Shown here one piece after another: positions 58,749 through 64,000 of a DNA stretch of 64,000 nt. This stretch comes from Erwinia sp. Its GTDB lineage: Bacteria > Pseudomonadota > Gammaproteobacteria > Enterobacterales > Enterobacteriaceae. Positions within the stretch are counted from its first letter, which is position 1. Every line of letters starts with the position of its first letter. The translations under genes and the position numbers were made by a program. Location of the stretch: contig OZ024666.1 of NCBI GenBank assembly GCA_964016415.1, forward strand, positions 124,001-188,000, in the 5' to 3' direction. The notes under the pieces are model-generated. The model was not told the origin of the DNA. It worked only from the letters and a program-made list of their open reading frames with translations, and did no database searches.

Positions 58749-61736
58749 ATGGCAAGGAGGCAGATTCTTTCTCTGTCGGAAAGAGAATCATTACTGGCAT
58801 TACCGGACGATGAGTTAACGCTGACACGAATGGCATATTTTAGTGAGCATGATCTGGCGCTTATCAGTGCTCACCGTAAACCCGCCAGCCGTTTTGGTTT
58901 TGCCGTCCTTCTTTGCTATCTGAAAAATATCGGCTTTGCACCGGATAAAAAAATCCCACCCTCTGATGCGCTGCTGAAGCATATCGCCAGTAGGCTAAAA
59001 CTTACCGGGGATCTCTGGCCTGCTTACCTTTCCGGCAGGGAAACCACGCGACGCGAACATTTAACCGAACTGTACCGCTATCTTGGCGTAAAAGCGTTCA
59101 CCGGCAAAATACAGCAGGACGGTATTATACACCTGCTACCGATCGCGACGCGCACCGATAAAGGTATTCTCCTGGCCGAAGAACTGCTGGTCTGGCTCCG
59201 GAAGAACAACGTGATAATCCCCGCGATTGATGTCGTGGAGCGTACCTGTGCGGAGGCCATGGCTGGCGGCGATAAAATCGTATTTCAGACCCTGAATGCC
59301 CCGTTAACTCCGGCTCACTGGGATGCCCTGGATCGTTTACTTGAGTCATCAGACAATCAGCCTTCCAGGCTGACATGGCTTCTGCAACCGCCGGGTAAAA
59401 TCAATGGTAAGAACGTGCTGCAACACCTTGATCGGCTCAGCAGCATTGAATCGCTGGCATTACCTGAAGGTATAGATCGTACCATTCACCAGAACCGGTT
59501 GCTGAAACTGGCGCGGGAAGGCCGAAAGATGAGTAGCCGGGATTTGACCCGATTTTCAGTAGCCCGCCGTCATGCAATCCTGGTCTGCGTGCTGGAAGAA
59601 GCCAGAGCCACACTGACAGACGAAGTGATTGAGCTGCATGAGCGAATGCTGAACAGCCTGTTCAGCAAAGCCAAAAGAACACAGGCTGAGCGCCTTCAGC
59701 AGACCGGAAAGCTGATCCAGTCCAAACTGAGGCAGTACATCGATGTTGGTCAGGCGCTGTCTGATGCCCGCGATTCCGGTGGCGATCCATGGCTCGCAAT
59801 AGAAAACATACTCCCGTGGCCCGAATTTGTCGCCAGTCTGGAGGAAACACGCTATCTCGCCAGAAAAAATAATTTTGACCCGCTGCATATTATTACTGAG
59901 AAATACAGCACATTACGGAAATATGCCCCGCGCATGTTGTCTGCTTTACAGTTAGTCGCAACCCCGGCAGCACAACCTCTGGCTGATGCGCTGGTTGTGA
60001 TCAAGGATATGTACCGGAAGCAGTCACGTAAAGTTCCGGCGACAGCGCCGCTTGAGTTTGTCCCTGAAAGCTGGCGCAAGGTGGTGATTACACCTGCGGG
60101 TATTGACCGACAGTATTATGAATTTTGTGCGCTCAGCGAGCTTAAGGGAGCGCTGCGCTCCGGGGACATCTGGGTTAAAGGCTCACGCCGCTACAAAAAT
60201 TTTGATGATTACCTCATTCCCGAAAAAGACTTTGACAACCCCACACCGGCGCTGCCACTGCCCGTATCTGCTGATTATCATGAGTACATTACCAGCCGCA
60301 TGACTCTGCTTCAGTCCAGACTTGAAGAGGTCAATGCTATGGCTGCCCTTGGTGAACTGCACGATGTGGAAATATCCGACAAGGGCGTAAAAGTCTCTCC
60401 GCTGGATAACTGCGTTCCGGCACAGGTTTCACCGCTGGCAGAGGTGGTTTACAGCATGCTACCGCGACCTAAAATCACGGAAATTCTTGACGAGGTAAAC
60501 AGCTGGACGACGTTTACCCGTCATTTTTCGCATATAAAAAATGACATTACCCGTCCCGATACCCGCCTGCTCCTTACCACCATTCTTGCGGATGGCATCA
60601 ATCTTGGTCTGACCAAAATGGCAGAAGCCTGCCCAGGTAGCACTAAATCATCACTCGAAGATATTCAGGCATGGTACATCCGCGACGAAACCTATTCAGC
60701 CGCTCTTGCTGAGCTGGTAAATGCACAGGGGAAAAGACCACTGGCGGCATTCTGGGGAGACGGGACAACGTCATCGTCAGATGGACAGAATTTCAGAACA
60801 GGCAGCTCAGGCCGCTACGCAGGGCAGGTTAACCCGAAATATGGGCAGGAGCCTGGGCGTCAGTTTTATACCCATATTTCGGATCAATACAGCCCGTTTT
60901 ACACCTGCATAATCAGTCGGGTCAGGGATTCAACCCATGTTCTCGATGGCTTGCTGTATCACGAAAGCGACCTAGAAATCAGGGAGCATTACACCGATAC
61001 CGCTGGTTTTACCGATCATGTCTTTGCCATGATGCATCTGCTGGGATTTGCGTTCTGTCCGCGAATCAGGGATCTCCACGACAAGAAGCTATTTATCAAA
61101 GGGAAAGCGGACCAGTACCCGGCGCTTCAGTCACTGATATCAACGACCAGCCTGAATCTGAAAGAGATCGAACTTCACTGGCGTGAAGTGCTGCGTCTGG
61201 CAACCTCGATAAAGCAGGGAACCGTGACGGCATCCCTGATGCTGAAAAAACTGGCCAGCTATCCCAAACAAAATGGCCTGGCAAAGGCGCTGAGAGAAAT
61301 TGGCCGCATTGAGCGGACGCTGTTTATGCTCGACTGGTTCCGCGATCCGGCACTTCGTCGGCGGGTCCAGGCGGGACTGAATAAAGGAGAAGCCCGTAAC
61401 GCGCTGGCGCGCGCGGTATTCCTGCACCGTCTGGGTGAAATCAGGGATCGTAAACCGGAAGATCAGAGCTACCGCGCCAGTGGACTGACGCTGCTGACAG
61501 CAGCTATCTCGCTGTGGAATACCGTCTATATGGAAAGAGCGGTCGATGCCCTGAAGCGTAAAGGGGTGAAGATCAACGAGCAACTGCTGTCACATTTGTC
61601 GCCATTAGGCTGGGAGCATATCAATCTGACAGGCGATTACATCTGGAAAAGCAACAGAATACCAGCCTCCGGTAAGTTTCGTCGGCTGAGGCCTGCTAAA
61701 GTAGAAAGGTCAAAAAACAACCTTAACGTACAATAA
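58749..61736 (+). CDS. tnpA: Tn3-family transposase
   Basis: 995-residue DDE transposase (Tn3 type) that carries out replicative transposition. ATG at 58749 with GAGGGA seven bases upstream; an in-frame TTG at 58707 would add 14 residues but has no such site. N-terminal DUF4158-type DNA-binding region (LSERESLLALPDDELTLTRMAYFSEHDLALI, quoted in part); catalytic part with FWGDGTTSSSDGQNF (first Asp, near 670), HVLDGLLYHESDLEIREHYTDTAGFTDHVF (second Asp, near 755; quoted in part) and a downstream Glu in the EIGRIERTLFMLDW region. The frame is intact; its last codons (LNVQ-stop) lie in the right inverted repeat. Confidence 0.95.
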   Translation: MARRQILSLSERESLLALPDDELTLTRMAYFSEHDLALISAHRKPASRFGFAVLLCYLKNIGFAPDKKIPPSDALLKHIASRLKLTGDLWPAYLSGRETTRREHLTELYRYLGVKAFTGKIQQDGIIHLLPIATRTDKGILLAEELLVWLRKNNVIIPAIDVVERTCAEAMAGGDKIVFQTLNAPLTPAHWDALDRLLESSDNQPSRLTWLLQPPGKINGKNVLQHLDRLSSIESLALPEGIDRTIHQNRLLKLAREGRKMSSRDLTRFSVARRHAILVCVLEEARATLTDEVIELHERMLNSLFSKAKRTQAERLQQTGKLIQSKLRQYIDVGQALSDARDSGGDPWLAIENILPWPEFVASLEETRYLARKNNFDPLHIITEKYSTLRKYAPRMLSALQLVATPAAQPLADALVVIKDMYRKQSRKVPATAPLEFVPESWRKVVITPAGIDRQYYEFCALSELKGALRSGDIWVKGSRRYKNFDDYLIPEKDFDNPTPALPLPVSADYHEYITSRMTLLQSRLEEVNAMAALGELHDVEISDKGVKVSPLDNCVPAQVSPLAEVVYSMLPRPKITEILDEVNSWTTFTRHFSHIKNDITRPDTRLLLTTILADGINLGLTKMAEACPGSTKSSLEDIQAWYIRDETYSAALAELVNAQGKRPLAAFWGDGTTSSSDGQNFRTGSSGRYAGQVNPKYGQEPGRQFYTHISDQYSPFYTCIISRVRDSTHVLDGLLYHESDLEIREHYTDTAGFTDHVFAMMHLLGFAFCPRIRDLHDKKLFIKGKADQYPALQSLISTTSLNLKEIELHWREVLRLATSIKQGTVTASLMLKKLASYPKQNGLAKALREIGRIERTLFMLDWFRDPALRRRVQAGLNKGEARNALARAVFLHRLGEIRDRKPEDQSYRASGLTLLTAAISLWNTVYMERAVDALKRKGVKINEQLLSHLSPLGWEHINLTGDYIWKSNRIPASGKFRRLRPAKVERSKNNLNVQ

Positions 61737-61759
61737 TTTTCGATATCCAAACTGACCCC
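61722..61759 (-). repeat. Right terminal inverted repeat of the Tn3-family element
   Basis: 38 bp, exact reverse complement of 56685-56722; includes the tnpA stop codon. Followed by the second TGTAT target copy. Confidence 0.97.
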
Positions 61760-62255
61760 TGTATCAAGCTTCGCGGCAACAACTACCGTTAACGGTGGAA
61801 ATATCCATTTTAAAGGTGAAGTTGTTAATGCGGCATGTGCAATTGATGCAGGTTCTGCTGATCAGACTGTACAGCTTGGACAAGTGCGTTCTGCACGTCT
61901 GGCCACTGCAGGAAGCACCAGCTCAGCGGTAGGATTCAAAATTCAGTTGAATGACTGTGATTCCTCTGTGTCCACTAAAGCTTCAGTTGCGTTTGCAGGT
62001 AATGCAGTAAGCAGCACCAATAATACCGTACTCTCACTGCAGAGCTCCGCTGCAGGTAGCGCAACTAATGTTGGTGTGCAGATCCTTGACAGTGTAGGAA
62101 CTCCACTGGCACTGGATGGCGGTACATTTGGTACAAAAACCGTGCTAACCGATGGCACAAACACCATTCCATTCCAGGCTCGTTACTACGCAACGGGTGC
62201 TGCAACAGCGGGTATTGCTAATGCTGATGCAACTTTTAAAGTGCAATACGAATAA

Positions 62256-62651
62256 ATCATCCTGAAGTTTTTACACCTACGCGACCAGGATGTTGCGTAG
62301 GTGTATCAATAATCTGAATATCTCATTAACACTATGTATCATAAGGGTTTTACCAAAGATACCTTACGAGAAAAATCTCCAGTCAGTATCTTTTGTAACA
62401 CTCGGCGTTTAAAGATGCAGCGATAATGTAGTTGTGGAAGAGTTAAAACAATAATACAGCTGTCTTTTATAAGAAAAACGACTAAATCAATAAAAAATAA
62501 GCAGTTTTTTAGATGGTTTTCAATATTTTCCTTTTCTATTGTACCAGGTTTTTAACATGACCTAACGTTGATAATGAAAAGTAATTTTTACCTTTTCCAC
62601 TTTGAATAATGCACAAAGCAGGAAACAGCATCACTTAAAAAGGAATTCACG
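62256..62651. other. Spacer between fimbrial subunit and chaperone genes
   Basis: 396 bp without a gene, AT-rich after a strong hairpin near the start. No small fimbrial gene was recognised. The long gap between subunit and chaperone is more than usual for this gene pair. Confidence 0.5.
62273..62304 (+). terminator. 10-bp perfect stem after fimA
   Basis: ACACCTACGC pairs with GCGTAGGTGT around a 12-nt loop, 18 bp past the fimA stop. Without a U-run it is probably an attenuator or mRNA-stabilising hairpin setting the ratio of major subunit to chaperone/usher. Confidence 0.6.
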
Positions 62652-63355
62652 ATGAAAAAAAAATCGGCGCCACAAAGAGAATCGCAATGAGTCTGTTAAT
62701 GTCATTAGCCCTCTCGCACAGCCTCACAGCCACTGCGGGAGTGGCGCTCGGTGCCACTCGCGTCATTTATCCTGCGAGTCAAAAACAGATTCAGTTAGCC
62801 GTCACCAATAATGACGACAAAAGCACCTACCTTATCCAGTCGTGGATTGAGAACAAAGAGGGACAAAGAGACGCTCGCTTTGTGATAACTCCCCCCCTTT
62901 TCACCATGCAGGGGAAAAAAGAGAATAGCCTGCGTATTATTGATGCCACAAATCAGCAACTGCCGAAAGACAGGGAGAGCCTGTTCTGGATCAATGTCAA
63001 AGCAATTCCTGCTATGGATAAAGCCAGCAGTAATGTGAACACTCTACAGTTAGCCATCATTAGTAAAATTAAGCTCTATTACCGACCTGATAATTTAAAC
63101 CTGCCGGTAGATCAGGCTGCGCTGCGTTTACGTTTCAGCCGCAGCGGCGATAAGCTAACGCTCATTAATCCAACTCCTTACTACCTTACGGTTACAGAAA
63201 CCACCGTTGGTAAACAGGCTATCGATAATACACTGGTGCCTCCATTCCAGAATACTTCAGTCTCATTACCAGCTTCAGTAAAAGGTGAAATTACCTACCG
63301 CACAATCAATGATTACGGCTCTGTAACAGAAAAAATGCAAGGCATCTTACAGTAG
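62652..63355 (+). CDS. Periplasmic fimbrial chaperone; frame broken or phase-variable at an A-run
   Basis: PapD-type chaperone: VALGATRVIYPASQKQIQLAV (Arg 8-like residue and beta A1), STYLIQSWIENKEGQ, FVITPPLFTMQGKKENSLRIID, ESLFWINVKAIPAMDK, IISKIKLYYRP, and a full C-terminal domain. The best start, ATG 62652 with AGGA upstream, is followed by nine A (62655-62663) and reads out of frame to a TGA; with ten A the frame would be MKKKIGATKRIAMSLLMSLALSHSLTATAG (quoted in part), a proper signal peptide, 234 residues. As it stands only the ATG at 62687 opens the main frame (222 residues), keeping the hydrophobic core but losing the basic n-region. Could be phase variation, a sequence error or internal start. 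Confidence 0.8.
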
Positions 63356-63427
63356 TACATATAAGTTTCTGGGCTGTGAAAACCTATTAACGACCTGACA
63401 GCCGGAAACTCATGTACCGGAGGGATT

Positions 63428-64000
63428 ATGTCATATCGAAAAAACTATGGATTGTGCGGTATTAAAATCAGCAATAGCTGGTGGAAAAAGACACATGCCA
63501 CATGTGCTCTTTTACCCAGGCCATTAGCCATTTTGATTGCCCTGCAGATTTACGCTGCACAGGGTGAAATTTACTTTAACCCTCGTTTTCTGTCGGATGA
63601 TCCTTCTGCCGTTGCAGATTTGTCGCGCTTTGAAAATGGGCAGGAAATCCCTCCGGGCACTTACCGGGTTGATATTTACCTCAATGCTGGTTTCATTGTT
63701 ATGCGTGATGTGGTTCTTAATCCCACAAAAGAGCCGAATTCATCACGTCTCGAACCTTGTCTGACGCGCGGACAACTCACTGGCATGGGGGTTAATCTCA
63801 GTTCGGTACTCAAAGAGAATAAAGAAAATGAAAAAGCGCTTTCCGATGAGTGTCTCTCGCTGGAAACGCTTATTCCTGAAGCCTCCACGCGTTTTGATGT
63901 TAGTCAACAACGTCTTTATCTGACTGTACCTCAGGCTTTTCTCAGTAACCAGTCCAGAGGCTATATCCCCCCGGAGATGTGGGACAACGGCATTACTGCA
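63428..64000 (+). CDS. Fimbrial outer-membrane usher, 5' part
   Basis: FimD/PapC-type usher that receives chaperone-subunit complexes and builds the pilus through a 24-strand pore. GGAGG precedes the ATG. Signal sequence (MSYRKNYGLCGIKISNSWWK then a hydrophobic LLPRPLAILIALQIYAAQG) is followed by the N-terminal chaperone-binding domain: IYFNPRFLSDDPSAVADLSRF, GQEIPPGTYRVDIYLN, RDVVLNP, PCLTRGQLTGMGVN, and C...C pair, then RFDVSQQRLYLTVPQAFL and GYIPPEMWDNGITA, where beta-barrel begins. The frame is open at the window end (191 codons seen). Confidence 0.92.
   Translation, partial: MSYRKNYGLCGIKISNSWWKKTHATCALLPRPLAILIALQIYAAQGEIYFNPRFLSDDPSAVADLSRFENGQEIPPGTYRVDIYLNAGFIVMRDVVLNPTKEPNSSRLEPCLTRGQLTGMGVNLSSVLKENKENEKALSDECLSLETLIPEASTRFDVSQQRLYLTVPQAFLSNQSRGYIPPEMWDNGITA

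Larger units (their letters stand above)
56685..61759 (+). mobile_element. Tn3-family transposon, 5,075 bp, complete
   Basis: Bounded by 38-bp perfect inverted repeats beginning GGGGTCAGTTTGGATATC (56685-56722 and 61722-61759) and flanked by the 5-bp direct repeat TGTAT (56680-56684, 61760-61764), the duplication length typical of Tn3-family insertion. Contents: a decayed EEP-domain passenger, an internal degenerate end, tnpR, res-like repeats and tnpA. The last codons of tnpA lie in the right repeat, as often in this family. Intact ends, transposase and duplication indicate recent, possibly still possible, movement. Confidence 0.97.
56627..62255 (+). pseudogene. Major fimbrial subunit gene split by a transposon
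   Basis: FimA-type fimbrillin. The 5' piece (56627-56684) encodes MKMKSLAFIVLSTVSLTSV and the 3' piece (61765-62255) continues [54 protein letters not shown] and the C-terminal zipper FKVQYE. Removing the transposon and one copy of the 5-bp target duplication restores an uninterrupted 182-residue frame (549 bp) with signal peptide, both conserved cysteines and normal length. So the gene was intact until the insertion. AAAGGA precedes the ATG. No intact copy is seen in the window. Confidence 0.95.

Overview
The window reads as chromosomal DNA of a gammaproteobacterium of the order Enterobacterales. The translation and transcription genes (metY-rimP-nusA-infB-rbfA-truB-rpsO-pnp-nlpI-deaD) and the argI/pyrBI/ridA and nrdDG blocks have E. 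coli-type order and near-identical proteins. A membrane glucose dehydrogenase, miaE and plant-associate style uptake loci suggest Erwiniaceae or a relative, but genus cannot be settled from this sequence. No prophage, CRISPR array or rRNA was seen.

Layout. 1-1490: left fimbrial locus (chaperone cut by the window edge, major subunit gene stopped by an amber codon), both leftward. 1493-6063: miaE, rraB, argI with two ARG boxes, pyrBI with a leader-peptide attenuator, ridA. 6110-11223: a GH20 hexosaminidase and a SWIM/SNF2 helicase lie where E. coli K-12 has treBCR-mgtA. 11509-14141: anaerobic ribonucleotide reductase nrdDG with candidate FNR and NrdR sites. From 14127 gene order switches to another E. 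coli neighbourhood: yraQ, yhbP, yhbQ, yhbS, ubiT, ubiU, ubiV, then a broken HlyD/ABC-2 exporter, yhbW (frameshifted), gcd (amber), an MFS transporter (two frameshifts), and the deaD to metY translation block.

41172-55209 is an accessory catabolic region: class III aminotransferase, SDR dehydrogenase, polar amino acid ABC importer, divergent MocR-type regulator, an M20 N-carbamoyl-amino-acid hydrolase and a peptide-type ABC importer whose two ATPases are fused in an unusual order. It looks like uptake of ureido or peptide-like nitrogen compounds, hydrolysis in the cytosol and onward transamination.

55210-64000: a 1.4 kb AT-rich gene-free stretch, then a second fimbrial locus (subunit, chaperone, usher running off the window). 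Its subunit gene is split by a complete 5,075-bp Tn3-family transposon with 38-bp inverted repeats and a 5-bp target duplication. The transposon holds tnpA, tnpR, res-like repeats, a decayed secreted endonuclease/exonuclease/phosphatase gene and an internal degenerate copy of its own end, which suggests how the passenger was captured.

Many accessory genes are broken (left fimA, right fimA, HlyD, ABC-2 permease, yhbW, gcd, MFS, transposon passenger, possibly the right chaperone) while core genes are intact. Several lesions are single indels in homopolymers and several are UAG codons, so sequencing error, recent decay and phase variation all need to be told apart.
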